Shown: positions 38,398-48,077, counted from the stretch's first letter. The stretch is DNA of 48,817 nucleotides from Comamonas testosteroni (GCF_003569915.1 NZ_KZ984470.1:1-48817); one strand, 5' to 3'. Numbers and translations: made by a program. Notes: generated by a model not told the origin, from the sequence alone.

Positions 38398-38550
38398 GAG
38401 CTCATTATTAGCAGCCGCCATGGCTTGCCGCTTTCTCAAACCCCTAGGGTTGACCCGATGCTGCTGGAGGACTGATTGAACTTTTTTGCAAGACTGGGTC
38501 TCCAATCTGCCAGGTCAGCAAGGTGCTGATTTTTTGTGCACAATCCCGTT

Positions 38551-39063
38551 ATGGCAAGCAAACATTGGATCGCAGGCATAGTGGCTGCCGCCGTCATTGG
38601 CGTCGGGGCCTGGGTGTATTCGGGCGCTGGGCAGTCTGCCGCGCCGCAATCCACATTCGTGCTGCTTGATGGCAGCCAGAAGTCCACAAACGACCTCAAA
38701 GGCAAGGTTACGCTGGTCAATTTCTGGGCCACCAGCTGCGTGACTTGCGTGGCGGAAATGCCCGAGATCATCAGCACTCACAACAAGTACAAGGACAAGG
38801 GCTTTGACACCCTGGCCGTGGCCATGAGCTACGACCCGCCCAGCTATGTGGTGAACTTTGTCGAGTCGCGCAAGATCCCCTTCAATGTGGCGCTGGACAA
38901 TACCGGTGGCGTAGCCAAGGCCTGGGGCGATGTGCAGCTGACACCCTCCACCTTCATCGTCAACAAGCGCGGCGAGATCGTGAAGAGCTATGTCGGCGCG
39001 CCCAACTTCGAAGAGCTGCACAAGCTGATCGAAAAGCTGCTGGCCGAGCCTGCCAGCGTTTAA
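38551..39063 (+). CDS. TlpA-type membrane-anchored thioredoxin
   Basis: A 170-residue protein with an N-terminal membrane anchor (about 6-24) and a periplasmic thioredoxin fold. The redox motif is C63-V-T-C66 in NFWATSCVTC, and the cis-proline is in LTPSTFIVNKRG. It probably keeps periplasmic thiols reduced, for example for cytochrome c maturation, as TlpA/ResA proteins do. The sequence CVTC is uncommon for TlpA (usually CxPC). Start ATG 38551; an in-frame GTG at 38536 is less likely. No strong ribosome site. Confidence 0.87.
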   Translation: MASKHWIAGIVAAAVIGVGAWVYSGAGQSAAPQSTFVLLDGSQKSTNDLKGKVTLVNFWATSCVTCVAEMPEIISTHNKYKDKGFDTLAVAMSYDPPSYVVNFVESRKIPFNVALDNTGGVAKAWGDVQLTPSTFIVNKRGEIVKSYVGAPNFEELHKLIEKLLAEPASV

Positions 39064-39173
39064 GCCCGCCGTCCAGGTAACAACTCGCTCCCTCCGCCTA
39101 CAAGCTGTGATGTGCGGCGCGTTTTCCCGCAAGAGAAAATGCCACTCTCAAACAGCTTCTGCAAGAGGGCAGC

Positions 39174-39632
39174 ATGAAAAATTGGCTTGTTTCGTCAGCG
39201 CTGCTGATGGCGGCGGCGCAAATTCCCGCCTTGGCCCAGATGGTGCAGCCCACCCGTTTCGGCTTGCTTGAGGCCAATCCCCAAAACATTCTTCAATTTG
39301 AAGGCAAGCCGTTTGAGCAAGCCGTCTATCTGGAGCGTCCGGACTACACCATGATCCGCTTTCAGCAGGATGAGGCGGATGTGATCTTTCTGCGGCAAAA
39401 CAAGGGCAGCGACTGCCCGCAGAAGTTCGCCATCGTGCGCGTCACCCGCGAAGGTGCCAAAGGCCTGACCGATCTGGGAACTTGCAGCGCCACGGTCATA
39501 CGCCCCGAAATTCACGGTCAAACCATCCTTTTTAGCCAGCCTGAGACCGATGGGAAAAGCGTCATGCGCTATGAATATGATGGCAACGGTGTCTTAACCG
39601 AGACACGTGACAGCAGCCAGGCGGGCGAGTAA
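39174..39632 (+). CDS. Secreted protein of unknown function
   Basis: A 152-residue protein with a Sec signal peptide (MKNWLVSSALLMAAAQIPAL to AQM). The mature domain looks beta-rich and carries a cysteine pair (DCPQKF and GTCSATV). I do not recognise a family. It has no close operon partner: 110 nt separate it from the thioredoxin gene. Confidence 0.75.
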   Translation: MKNWLVSSALLMAAAQIPALAQMVQPTRFGLLEANPQNILQFEGKPFEQAVYLERPDYTMIRFQQDEADVIFLRQNKGSDCPQKFAIVRVTREGAKGLTDLGTCSATVIRPEIHGQTILFSQPETDGKSVMRYEYDGNGVLTETRDSSQAGE

Positions 39633-39651
39633 GCCAGAGCGGCCAACGCAA

Positions 39652-39675
39652 AAAGGAGCGCCTCGGCGCTCCTTT
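39652..39675. terminator. Convergent terminator between the secreted protein and cytochrome c' genes
   Basis: AAAGGAGCGCC and GGCGCTCCTTT form an 11-bp stem with a 2-nt TC centre. A/T flanks on both sides make it suitable for both directions. Confidence 0.8.
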
Positions 39676-39692
39676 GCATTCAAGCGATCCGC

Positions 39693-40139
39693 TTACTTGT
39701 TGCGGAAGCTGTCGTGGCAGCTCTTGCAGCTGTTGGCTGCAGGGCCGAACGCGGCCTTCAGAGCATCCACATTGCCAGCCTTGCCTGCGGCATTGAGCTT
39801 GACGGCTTCTGCTTCCATCTTGCTGGCCAGGTCGTTGAACTTGGCTTGTTCCTTCCACACCTCGGGCTTGGTCTTGCCACCTTCGGTGCCTGCACCGAAT
39901 CCGGCCCATGGCAGCTTGGACATGAAGGCCACGACTTCAGCGCTTTCCTGGGCGCTCTTGGCGTCGTAAGGAATCTTGCCGTTCGCCATGGCACCCAGTC
40001 GGCTGAAGTGCGTGCCCAGCACGCTCAAAGCGCTTTGGCGGTATTTGATGGCATCTTCAGGCTTGGCAAACTGGGCCGAGGCTGGCAGGGCCACGGTGGC
40101 AACCACAGCTGCCAGAGCCAAGGTGGTAAAAGCTTTCAT
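39693..40139 (-). CDS. Cytochrome c'
   Basis: A 148-residue periplasmic haem protein. Signal peptide to SAQ (about residue 23), a four-helix bundle, and the C-terminal haem site C138-K-S-C141-H142 in NSCKSCHDSF. Cytochromes c' bind nitric oxide and protect against nitrosative stress. The start ATG 40139 has AAAGGA upstream. It is divergent from cytochrome b561, a pairing often seen where b561 reduces a c'-type partner. Confidence 0.93.
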   Translation of the reverse strand: MKAFTTLALAAVVATVALPASAQFAKPEDAIKYRQSALSVLGTHFSRLGAMANGKIPYDAKSAQESAEVVAFMSKLPWAGFGAGTEGGKTKPEVWKEQAKFNDLASKMEAEAVKLNAAGKAGNVDALKAAFGPAANSCKSCHDSFRNK

Positions 40140-40220
40140 CGGGGTATCCTTTCTGTATATCGACAAGCTGCCGCAAGCGACAGCTCTTCCAGTATGGCAG
40201 AGGCTTGTGAAAGCGCCCAC

Positions 40221-40235
40221 TGTTGCAGCGCAACA
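40221..40235. promoter_or_regulatory. Palindrome in the cytochrome c'/b561 divergent region
   Basis: TGTTGC-AGC-GCAACA is a perfect 6-bp inverted repeat in the 142-nt space between the divergent genes. Its central position suggests an operator for a shared regulator. It does not match the FNR or NorR sites I know. Function is unproven. Confidence 0.35.
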
Positions 40236-40281
40236 AGGCACAATGGTCCAGCAAACCCGCTCCACTATTGAAAAAAATGCC

Positions 40282-40974
40282 ATGACATCCACGAACCCAA
40301 CCCACTTGTCCGTCCGCATCTGGGACCTGCCTACACGCCTGTTTCACTGGCTGCTGGTGATCAGCATTGTTGCGCTCGTGGTGACAGCCAAGCTGGGGGG
40401 TAATGCCATGAACTGGCATTTGATCCTGGGTCAGGTCGTGCTGGCTCTGCTGATCTTTCGTGTGCTTTGGGGGCTGGTAGGTGGCTACTGGTCACGTTTT
40501 GGGCGGCTGCTGCCCTCACCCGCCGCCGTTGGCCGCTATCTGCGCGGCAATGCCAGTGTGCAGGACCGCGCCGGACACAATCCACTGGGTACGTTGTCCG
40601 TGCTGGCCATGCTTCTGGTTTTGATAGCACAGGTGGTAAGCGGAATGCTGAGTGACGATGAAATTGCCTTCAGCGGACCACTGACGCGCTTTGTCTCCGG
40701 TGAGACTGTCTCCACCGCGACCAGCTACCACGCACACTGGGGCCAGTACCTGATCTATGTACTCGTGGGACTGCATGTGCTGGCTGTCGCGTGGTATAGC
40801 CTGCGCGGCCACAAGCTGGTTCCAGCCATGATCAGCGGCGACAAGCAGCTAGAAGCGCCTGTCCCCCCTTCACAAGACACTGCGGGCACACGTGTAATGG
40901 CTGCCGTGCTGGCCGTTGTCGCCAGCGGTATCGCCTGGTGGGTGCACCAGTTGGGGCAGTCTGCAGCGTTCTAA
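40282..40974 (+). CDS. Cytochrome b561 family membrane protein
   Basis: A 230-residue dihaem membrane protein with four or five helices. Haem-ligand histidines are likely in TRLFHWLLV, LHVLAVAWYSL and YHAHWGQYL. The N-terminal VRIWDLPTRLFHW is typical of the Ni/Fe-hydrogenase-type and b561-like electron carriers. It probably takes electrons from quinol to the neighbouring cytochrome c'. The C-terminus adds one helix (VMAAVLAVVASGIAWWV). No ribosome site is obvious before the ATG at 40282. Confidence 0.9.
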   Translation: MTSTNPTHLSVRIWDLPTRLFHWLLVISIVALVVTAKLGGNAMNWHLILGQVVLALLIFRVLWGLVGGYWSRFGRLLPSPAAVGRYLRGNASVQDRAGHNPLGTLSVLAMLLVLIAQVVSGMLSDDEIAFSGPLTRFVSGETVSTATSYHAHWGQYLIYVLVGLHVLAVAWYSLRGHKLVPAMISGDKQLEAPVPPSQDTAGTRVMAAVLAVVASGIAWWVHQLGQSAAF

Positions 40975-41066
40975 GCTCTTCAACAGCCTGACGGCGGTAG
41001 TCCAGCTTTAACCATGCTGCGCGCTTGCCGCTACACTGGGCCTTCCTTCATCATTGCCTAGTTGCC

Positions 41067-41555
41067 GTGGACAAGCCTGCCGTGGACTTGCTGGTAGCGG
41101 CTCCTGAAGAAATGGACGCAGTGCGTCAGATCTTTCAAGAGTATGCGGACAGCCTGAACATCGACCTGGAATTTCAAGGATTCGATTCCGAAATCGCCGA
41201 CCTCCCCGGCGACTATGCCGAACCCCGTGGCCAGATTCTGCTGGCCCATGTGGATGGCTCCATCGCAGGCTGCTGTGCACTGCGCCCCCTGGACGATTGC
41301 GATTACCCCAACGCTGCCGAGATGAAGCGCCTGTATGTGCGCAAGGCTTTCCGCGGCTTTGGCCTGGGCCGCCAGCTGGCCGAAGCCATGCTGGATGCCG
41401 CCCGTCAAGCCGGTTATGACCATGTGCTGCTGGACACTCTGGACGACATGGAGGCAGCTCGCGCCCTCTATGTGGATCTGGGCTTTGAGTCCATCGAGCC
41501 CTACTATCACAACCCCTTGCAGGGCGCGCATTACCTCAAGGCCGACCTTTTCTGA
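41067..41555 (+). CDS. GNAT-family acetyltransferase
   Basis: About 162 residues. The acetyl-CoA loop is in MKRLYVRKAFRGFGLGRQL (RGFGLG corresponds to Q/RxxGxG/A), followed by AMLDAARQAG and the C-terminal ALYVDLGFESIEPYY. The substrate is unknown. The start is uncertain: GTG 41067 fits the domain, while a TTG at 41025 would add 14 residues. No good ribosome site is visible. Confidence 0.87.
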   Translation: MDKPAVDLLVAAPEEMDAVRQIFQEYADSLNIDLEFQGFDSEIADLPGDYAEPRGQILLAHVDGSIAGCCALRPLDDCDYPNAAEMKRLYVRKAFRGFGLGRQLAEAMLDAARQAGYDHVLLDTLDDMEAARALYVDLGFESIEPYYHNPLQGAHYLKADLF

Positions 41556-41565
41556 TCGCTCCATG

Positions 41566-41599
41566 AAAAAGGCACCCAGACCTTGTCGGTCTGGGTGCC
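41566..41599 (-). terminator. Terminator of the glycosyltransferase-like gene
   Basis: GGCACCCAGACC (41571-41582) pairs with GGTCTGGGTGCC (41588-41599) over a 5-nt loop; on the minus strand five T follow (41566-41570). It lies between convergent genes and may serve both. Confidence 0.8.
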
Positions 41600-41623
41600 C
41601 CTGTCTGATTGCATGGATATCGC

Positions 41624-42490
41624 CTAACCCGGCCCTGGCTCATTGGGCTTCAGATACTGCAAACCGCGCAGCTCCATCGGAGCGCCCTCCGTGCCATTGA
41701 CGGCATAGGACAGCGCGTGCTGCAGGCTGTCCGCAAAGTTGCCGCGGTACAGCTTGGCGCCCTGATGGCTGAGATTGGAGTTCGCGTCCACATAGATGTG
41801 CTCGCCCATTGCGCTCCAGAGACGGCAAAAGCCATAGTCCTCCGAAAGATAGCGGCGCGTTACCGGGTCCACCATCACATCGAAGAAGCGGTAATGCAGG
41901 CCCTTGTCCTCCACACCCACGCTGTCGGGCGTGTACTGCAACTCGGGATAGTGCTTCATCATGCGCTCGAACACGTTGCGCTTGATGACCATGAAGCCCG
42001 TGGGCGCCTCGGTCAGCTTGAGAAAGCCGTCCGGGGTGACCTCCATCTCGATGCGCCCGCGCTCATCCGCTTCGGTATTGACCGTGTAGTGAGCATGCCG
42101 CACAAAGATCTCGTCTGCATTCAGCCCTTGCGTCGCTGCTGTCAAGCCGTCCGGCCAGCGGTCGCGCTTGAGCGGATAGACACCCGCTGCCACGTCATGA
42201 TCGCTGAGCAGCAGACGAAAAGCCGCTTGCGCTGAGAAACCGATATCCGAATCCATCCAGAACAGATGCGTCCAGTTCGGGTTGCCCAGGAAATCGGCCA
42301 CGCAGTTATTGCGCGCTCGGGTGATCAAGCTCTCGCCACGGTGCAGATAAACATCCATGCGCATGCCGTACTCACGTGCTGCATTCGAAAAATTCAGCAG
42401 AGAGACCACATAGTTATGGAAGTACTTGCCATCATGGCTGGGCGTCATCACGACCGGATGCATGCCCTGGAGTGCTGCGATATCCAGCAT
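41624..42490 (-). CDS. GT-A-fold glycosyltransferase-like protein
   Basis: A 288-residue cytoplasmic protein. A DxD-type metal/nucleotide-sugar site is seen in HLFWMDSDIGF (Asp80 and Asp82). The N-terminal VVMTPSHDGKYFHNYVVSLL and LITRARNNCVADFL stretches resemble GT2-like, Anp1-like or phage-borne transferases. Other conserved parts are DVAAGVYPLKR and SEDYGFCRLW. No signal peptide. The acceptor is unknown and no polysaccharide genes are adjacent; it starts 11 nt after the peroxiredoxin gene, so they may be co-transcribed. Confidence 0.75.
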   Translation of the reverse strand: MLDIAALQGMHPVVMTPSHDGKYFHNYVVSLLNFSNAAREYGMRMDVYLHRGESLITRARNNCVADFLGNPNWTHLFWMDSDIGFSAQAAFRLLLSDHDVAAGVYPLKRDRWPDGLTAATQGLNADEIFVRHAHYTVNTEADERGRIEMEVTPDGFLKLTEAPTGFMVIKRNVFERMMKHYPELQYTPDSVGVEDKGLHYRFFDVMVDPVTRRYLSEDYGFCRLWSAMGEHIYVDANSNLSHQGAKLYRGNFADSLQHALSYAVNGTEGAPMELRGLQYLKPNEPGPG

Positions 42491-42501
42491 CGGCTGAAAA
42501 A

Positions 42502-43008
42502 TCAGGCCTTGGCTTGAGCCAGCATCGTGTCAGCGCCGCTGACTTCAAACTTGCCTGGGCCTTCCACGTTCAGCGTGGCGACCTTGCCGTCCTTGACGAG
42601 CATGGAGAAACGGTTGGCGCGCAGACCCAGACCCTTGCCGTTCAGATCCAGCGTCAGGCCCACTGCCTTGGCAAAAGCGGCATCGCCGTCAGCGATCATG
42701 CGCACGGCACCATTGACCTTCTGGTCGCGGCCCCAGGCGCCCATCACGAAAGCGTCATTCACAGCCAGGCACCAGATTTCGTCCACACCTGCAGCCTTGA
42801 GCTCGGCAGCCTTGGCTACATAGCCAGGCAGATGCTTCTCGGAGCACGTGGGGGTGAAAGCGCCGGGCACAGCGAACAGGGCAATGGTCTTGCCTGCCAG
42901 AGCATCGGGCAACTTCACAGGGTTGGGGCCAATGCTGCAGCCATTGCCTTCCACTTCCACATACTCGGTCAAAGTAACTGCGGGCAGGGCATCACCAACT
43001 TTAATCAT
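42502..43008 (-). CDS. Peroxiredoxin (Prx5/AhpE-like type)
   Basis: A 168-residue thiol peroxidase. The peroxidatic cysteine is Cys55 in PGAFTPTCSEKHLPGY, the Prx5 signature; Cys24 and Cys80 are other cysteines that could resolve the sulfenate. It reduces hydrogen and organic peroxides using glutaredoxin or thioredoxin. Start ATG 43008 has a strong AAGGAGATAGTC site 4 nt upstream. Transcribed after the S10 cluster from which it is separated by a terminator. Confidence 0.93.
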   Translation of the reverse strand: MIKVGDALPAVTLTEYVEVEGNGCSIGPNPVKLPDALAGKTIALFAVPGAFTPTCSEKHLPGYVAKAAELKAAGVDEIWCLAVNDAFVMGAWGRDQKVNGAVRMIADGDAAFAKAVGLTLDLNGKGLGLRANRFSMLVKDGKVATLNVEGPGKFEVSGADTMLAQAKA

Positions 43009-43060
43009 GACTATCTCCTTAGTTGCAAAGCATGGGCCATGCGAATTGACAGCCCAAATA

Positions 43061-43095
43061 AAAAAAACGACCCACATCATTGTGGGTCGTTTTTA
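43061..43095 (-). terminator. Terminator between rpsQ and the peroxiredoxin gene
   Basis: AAACGACCCACA and TGTGGGTCGTTT form a 12-bp stem over TCAT, with T runs on both strands. It follows rpsQ by about 30 nt and so ends the S10 cluster here. Confidence 0.88.
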
Positions 43096-43126
43096 GAGGC
43101 TTTGCAGCCGGTAAAGCCAGTTAGGC

Positions 43127-43396
43127 TTACACCAGAGCAGCCTTTTGCACCAAGCGGGTAGCAACCCAGTTCTTGGTCTTGGAGAGAGGACGGCTCTCGG
43201 TGATTTCAACCACGTCACCCAGCTTGTACTCACCTTGCTCGTCGTGAGCGTGGTACTTGCTCGACTTGATCATGATCTTGTCGTAGATGGGGTGCTTGAC
43301 GCGGCGTTCCACCAGAACGGTCACGGTCTTGGCACGCTTGTCGCTGACCACCTTGCCAATCAAGGTGCGCTTGAGGGATGTTTTAGCTTCCGTCAT
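43127..43396 (-). CDS. rpsQ: 30S ribosomal protein S17
   Basis: An 89-residue 16S rRNA-binding protein with the OB-fold motifs [20 protein letters not shown] and [18 protein letters not shown]. It is the last gene of the cluster, 9 nt after rpmC; the rplN-rplX-rplE genes that follow it in E. coli are absent. Confidence 0.98.
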   Translation of the reverse strand: MTEAKTSLKRTLIGKVVSDKRAKTVTVLVERRVKHPIYDKIMIKSSKYHAHDEQGEYKLGDVVEITESRPLSKTKNWVATRLVQKAALV

Positions 43397-43405
43397 GTCG
43401 GCTCC

Positions 43406-43603
43406 TTACTTGGCGGCTTGCTTTTCAGCAAGGATGGTCTTGGCACGAGCGATGTCGCGGCGGGTAGCCTTGATGGTCGCAGTGTTGCCCAGTTGTTGCG
43501 TGGCCTTTTGCATGCGCAGACCAAAGTGAGCCTTTTGCAGGGACTTCACTTCAGCTTCCAGACCAGCCACGTCTTTTTGGCGGAGTTCAGCAGATTTCGT
43601 CAT
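43406..43603 (-). CDS. rpmC: 50S ribosomal protein L29
   Basis: A 65-residue helical hairpin protein near the peptide exit tunnel. It carries the family pattern [20 protein letters not shown] with [11 protein letters not shown]. The start ATG 43603 ([11 protein letters not shown]) is chosen by homology; the longer reading frame upstream overlaps rplP. Confidence 0.97.
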   Translation of the reverse strand: MTKSAELRQKDVAGLEAEVKSLQKAHFGLRMQKATQQLGNTATIKATRRDIARAKTILAEKQAAK

Positions 43604-43613
43604 GTTGATCTCC

Positions 43614-44030
43614 TTAAGCACCAATGTGACGGGACACGAAGGTCGTGCGCAGAGGCAGCTTTGCAGCAGCCAGGCGGAACGCTTCACGGGCCAGCTCTTC
43701 AGGCACGCCTACGATTTCGTAGATCACCTTACCGGGCTGGATTTCGGCCACGTAGTACTCGGGGTTGCCCTTACCGTTACCCATACGCACTTCTGCGGGC
43801 TTGGTAGAGATGGGCTTGTCCGGGAACACGCGGATCCAGATACGGCCACCACGCTTGACGTGACGGGAAATTGCACGACGTGCAGCTTCGATCTGGCGGG
43901 CCGTCAGACGGCCGCGGTCAGTGGACTTCAGGCCGAAGTCACCGAAAGCAACGGAGTTACCACGCGTTGCGATACCGGTGTTGCGACCCTTTTGCTCCTT
44001 GCGGTATTTGCGGCGAGCAGGTTGCAGCAT
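43614..44030 (-). CDS. rplP: 50S ribosomal protein L16
   Basis: A 138-residue tRNA-contacting 50S protein: [20 protein letters not shown] at the N-terminus, [20 protein letters not shown] and [19 protein letters not shown] follow. A good GGAG ribosome site precedes the ATG, which lies 2 nt after rpsC. Confidence 0.98.
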   Translation of the reverse strand: MLQPARRKYRKEQKGRNTGIATRGNSVAFGDFGLKSTDRGRLTARQIEAARRAISRHVKRGGRIWIRVFPDKPISTKPAEVRMGNGKGNPEYYVAEIQPGKVIYEIVGVPEELAREAFRLAAAKLPLRTTFVSRHIGA

Positions 44031-44032
44031 CT

Positions 44033-44905
44033 TTATTCTCCTTTACCGTCCGCTGCGGCTGCAGCGGGCGCGTCAGTCTTGCGAACGCGCTTAACGGAAT
44101 CAGCACCAGCGCCTGCAGGCTTGTCGCTACCGTCAGCGGGAGCGGCATTGGTGCCAGCGGGGCGGCGGCCACCACGGCCAGCGCCGTCACGACCATCACG
44201 GCGGCCATCGCGGCGGGGGCCACGAGGACGGCGCTCGTCGTCAGGACGGGGCGTTTCCACTGCGGGCAGGTCGTTACGGCCCAGGGTATCACCCTTGTAG
44301 ACCCAGACCTTCACACCGATCACACCGTAGGTGGTCTTGGCTTCGGAGAAGCCGTAATCGATGTCGGCACGCAGAGTGTGCAGAGGCACGCGGCCTTCGC
44401 GGTACCACTCGGTACGAGCGATTTCGATACCGTTCAGACGACCGGAAGACATGATCTTGATGCCTTGAGCACCCAGACGCATGGCGTTCTGCATGGCACG
44501 CTTCATGGCGCGGCGGAACATGATGCGCTTTTCCAGCTGTTGGCAGATGGAGTCAGCGATCAGCTTGGCATCGATTTCGGGCTTGCGCACTTCTTCGATG
44601 TTCACAGCGACGGGCACGCCCAGGCGAGTAGCGAGTTCCTTCTTCAGGGCCTCGATGTCTTCACCCTTCTTGCCGATCACGACACCCGGACGAGCCGAGA
44701 AGATCGTGATACGGGCGTTCTTGGCAGGACGCTCGATCAGAACGCGAGCCACGGCGGCGTTCTTCAGCTTGGCCTTCAGGTACTCGCGAACCTTGATGTC
44801 TTCGGCCAGCATGCCAGCGAAGTCACGGTTGCTTGCGTACCAACGGCTTGCCCAGTTGCGGCTCACCGCCAGACGGAAGCCGGTAGGATGGATTTTCTGT
44901 CCCAT
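44033..44905 (-). CDS. rpsC: 30S ribosomal protein S3 with extended C-terminal tail
   Basis: A 290-residue mRNA-entry protein. The KH domain shows [20 protein letters not shown] and the C-terminal domain [20 protein letters not shown]. After the usual end (about residue 215) an extra tail of roughly 75 residues is rich in Arg, Gly, Asp and Pro ([18 protein letters not shown]), then Ala/Asp. E. coli S3 has 233 residues. Such tails occur in Burkholderiales by my recollection; they are probably disordered and may contact RNA. Confidence 0.97.
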   Translation of the reverse strand: MGQKIHPTGFRLAVSRNWASRWYASNRDFAGMLAEDIKVREYLKAKLKNAAVARVLIERPAKNARITIFSARPGVVIGKKGEDIEALKKELATRLGVPVAVNIEEVRKPEIDAKLIADSICQQLEKRIMFRRAMKRAMQNAMRLGAQGIKIMSSGRLNGIEIARTEWYREGRVPLHTLRADIDYGFSEAKTTYGVIGVKVWVYKGDTLGRNDLPAVETPRPDDERRPRGPRRDGRRDGRDGAGRGGRRPAGTNAAPADGSDKPAGAGADSVKRVRKTDAPAAAAADGKGE

Positions 44906-44921
44906 ATTCTTCCTTTAGGCC

Positions 44922-45254
44922 TCAGTTACCCACTGTCACATAAATGTGGCAGGTAGGCTTGCTGATGCGGTTGCCACGGCCCTTGGCGCGAGCAGTGAAA
45001 CGCTTGAGCGTGGTGCCTTGTTCGACGTAGATGGTCTTGACCTTCAGTTCGTCGATATCAGCGCCGTCATTGTGCTCAGCGTTGGCGATAGCGGATTCCA
45101 GAACCTTCTTCACGATCACAGCAGCTTTTTTCTGCGTGAAAGTCAGGATGTTCAGGGCTTGATCCACCTTCTTGCCGCGGATCAGATCCGCGACCAGGCG
45201 ACCCTTGTCAACAGACAGGCGGACGCCACGGAGAACAGCACGTGTTTCAGACAT
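44922..45254 (-). CDS. rplV: 50S ribosomal protein L22
   Basis: A 110-residue protein lining the exit tunnel, with its extended loop [20 protein letters not shown], the site where macrolide-resistance changes occur in other bacteria. The start is [14 protein letters not shown]. It lies 16 nt before rpsC. Confidence 0.98.
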   Translation of the reverse strand: MSETRAVLRGVRLSVDKGRLVADLIRGKKVDQALNILTFTQKKAAVIVKKVLESAIANAEHNDGADIDELKVKTIYVEQGTTLKRFTARAKGRGNRISKPTCHIYVTVGN

Positions 45255-45264
45255 GTTCTATTCC

Positions 45265-45540
45265 TTACTTCTTGGCTTTCTTGTCCGCAGGGTGACCCTT
45301 GAAGGTACGAGTCAGCGCGAATTCACCCAGCTTGTGGCCAACCATCTGGTCAGTCACATAAACCGGCACGTGTTGCTTGCCGTTGTGCACGGCGATGGTC
45401 AGACCGATGAACTCGGGCAGAACCATGGAGCGACGCGACCAGGTCTTCACTGGCTTCTTGTCCTTGGTGGCGATGGCCTTTTCGACCTTGGCCAGCAAGT
45501 GATGGTCAACAAACGGACCCTTTTTAAGAGAACGAGTCAT
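45265..45540 (-). CDS. rpsS: 30S ribosomal protein S19
   Basis: A 91-residue protein of the 30S head: [19 protein letters not shown], then [20 protein letters not shown] and the [16 protein letters not shown] signature. It lies 10 nt from both neighbours. Confidence 0.98.
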   Translation of the reverse strand: MTRSLKKGPFVDHHLLAKVEKAIATKDKKPVKTWSRRSMVLPEFIGLTIAVHNGKQHVPVYVTDQMVGHKLGEFALTRTFKGHPADKKAKK

Positions 45541-45550
45541 TTGCTACCCC

Positions 45551-46375
<825 letters not shown>

Positions 46376-46377
46376 GA

Positions 46378-46692
46378 TTACGCAGCCTCCCCAGACAGGT
46401 TCAGCTCTTGACCGGGCTTGAGCATCACGTAAGCCTTGCGAACATTGTCGCGACGGCCAACGGTCTTGCCAAAGCGCTTGGTCTTGCCCTTGGTGTTCAC
46501 CACGGAAACGCCAGCCACTTCAACCTTGAACATCAATTCCACAGCGGCCTTGATTTCGGGCTTGGTAGCGTTCTGCAGCACCTTGAATGTCACAGCATTG
46601 GACTTTTCAGCAACCAGCGTGGCCTTTTCGGACACGATGGGAGCCACCAACACTTGCATCAGACGACCTTCGTCAAACTTGGTAGTGCTCAT
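46378..46692 (-). CDS. rplW: 50S ribosomal protein L23
   Basis: A 104-residue exit-tunnel protein that docks trigger factor and SRP. It has [20 protein letters not shown] and the loop [20 protein letters not shown]. It overlaps the end of rplD by 4 nt, coupling their translation. Confidence 0.98.
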   Translation of the reverse strand: MSTTKFDEGRLMQVLVAPIVSEKATLVAEKSNAVTFKVLQNATKPEIKAAVELMFKVEVAGVSVVNTKGKTKRFGKTVGRRDNVRKAYVMLKPGQELNLSGEAA

Positions 46693-47315
46693 GCGAACAT
46701 CTCCTTGAGTTTGTCGATCGCACCCTTGGTGACGAGCACTTTCTTGTAGTGCACCAGAGACACGGGGTCTGCATAGCGCGGCTCAACCACGAACACGTTC
46801 TTCAGATTGCGGGATGCCAGGTACAGGTTCTCGTCGATTTCTTCAGCGATAACCATGACCGACGAAGAAGCCACGTTCATGGCCTTGAACTTGTCAGCCA
46901 GGACCTTGGTCTTGGGGGTATCCAGCTTCAGGGATTCCACAACTGCCAGACGGCCTTCGCGGGCCAACTGAGACAGGATGGAAGCCATACCAGCGCGGTA
47001 CATCTTCTTGTTGATCTTCTGCGAGAAGTTTTCTTCAGGCAGGTTAGGGAAGATGCGACCGCCGCCACGCCACAGAGGCGAGGAGGACATACCAGCACGT
47101 GCACGACCAGTACCCTTTTGCTTGAAAGGCTTGGCAGTGGTGTGACGCACTTGCTCACGGTCCTTCTGAGCGCGAGTGCCTTGACGTGCGTTGGCACGGT
47201 AGGCAGTCACCAGCTGGTGGACCAGATCTTCGTTGAATTCACGACCGAACACGGTCTCGGGAGCTTCCACCTTGGAAGCTGCCTGGCCTTGTTCATTCAG
47301 GAGTTCGAGCTGCAT
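46689..47315 (-). CDS. rplD: 50S ribosomal protein L4
   Basis: A 208-residue tunnel protein; in E. coli L4 also represses the S10 operon by binding its leader. The extended loop [20 protein letters not shown] and [20 protein letters not shown] are typical. Its ATG overlaps the rplC stop by one base (TAATG). Confidence 0.98.
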   Translation of the reverse strand: MQLELLNEQGQAASKVEAPETVFGREFNEDLVHQLVTAYRANARQGTRAQKDREQVRHTTAKPFKQKGTGRARAGMSSSPLWRGGGRIFPNLPEENFSQKINKKMYRAGMASILSQLAREGRLAVVESLKLDTPKTKVLADKFKAMNVASSSVMVIAEEIDENLYLASRNLKNVFVVEPRYADPVSLVHYKKVLVTKGAIDKLKEMFA

Positions 47316-47989
47316 TAGTTCGCTCCTTTAGAAGCTTTAGCCTTGATCGCAGGACGCACGGAGACGAAGCCGCCCTTAGCGCCGGGAATTGCACCCTTGA
47401 TCAACAGCAGTTGACGTGCTTCGTCGATACGAACCACATCGAGATTTTGTGTAGTGACAGTTTCGTCGCCCATGTGGCCGGTCATACGCTTGCCGGGGAA
47501 CACACGACCTGGGTCCTGTGCCATACCGATCGAGCCGGGAACATTGTGCGAACGGCTGTTACCGTGCGATGCGCGCTGCGACGAGAAGTTGTGACGCTTG
47601 ATCGTGCCGGCGTAGCCCTTACCGATGGAAGTGCCTTGCACGTCCACTTTTTGGCCCACTGCAAACAGCTCTGCCACGGGCAGAACAGCACCTGCGGCGT
47701 ACTTGCCAGCAGTTTCAGCAGTCACACGGAATTCACGGGTCACTTCACCGGCTTCCACGCCCGCCTTGGCGAGGTGACCGGCTTGAGGCTTGGTCACGCG
47801 CGATGCTTTGCGCGAACCGAATGTCACTTGCAGCGACACATAGCCATCGTTCTCTTGGGTTTTGACCTGAGTCACGCGGTTGTTAGAAACATCCACCACT
47901 GTGACAGGCACTGCGTCCCCATCATCAGTGAACAGACGCATCATGCCCACCTTGCGACCCAGCAACCCCAGGGAGTTGCTCAGACTCAT
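47315..47989 (-). CDS. rplC: 50S ribosomal protein L3
   Basis: A 224-residue 50S assembly-initiating protein: [18 protein letters not shown] at the start, then the glutamine-methylation region [20 protein letters not shown]. Start ATG 47989 with GGAG upstream. The 213-nt space to rpsJ contains two hairpins (48076-48150), so rplC may be the first gene of its own transcript. Confidence 0.97.
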   Translation of the reverse strand: MSLSNSLGLLGRKVGMMRLFTDDGDAVPVTVVDVSNNRVTQVKTQENDGYVSLQVTFGSRKASRVTKPQAGHLAKAGVEAGEVTREFRVTAETAGKYAAGAVLPVAELFAVGQKVDVQGTSIGKGYAGTIKRHNFSSQRASHGNSRSHNVPGSIGMAQDPGRVFPGKRMTGHMGDETVTTQNLDVVRIDEARQLLLIKGAIPGAKGGFVSVRPAIKAKASKGAN

Positions 47990-48041
47990 TTGTTTGCTCC
48001 AAAACTTTTGCCGCTGAAACTGCAATTGGCTCAGCGTTGCG

Positions 48042-48055
48042 CCTCAACCTTGAGG
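48042..48055 (-). promoter_or_regulatory. Small palindrome in the rplC leader
   Basis: CCTCAA-CC-TTGAGG (6-bp arms) lies in the 80 nt before rplC. It could form part of an L4-responsive leader structure, but no match to the E. coli S10 leader was seen. Confidence 0.3.
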
Positions 48056-48077
48056 TCTGGCACACAAAAGAAGGTTA

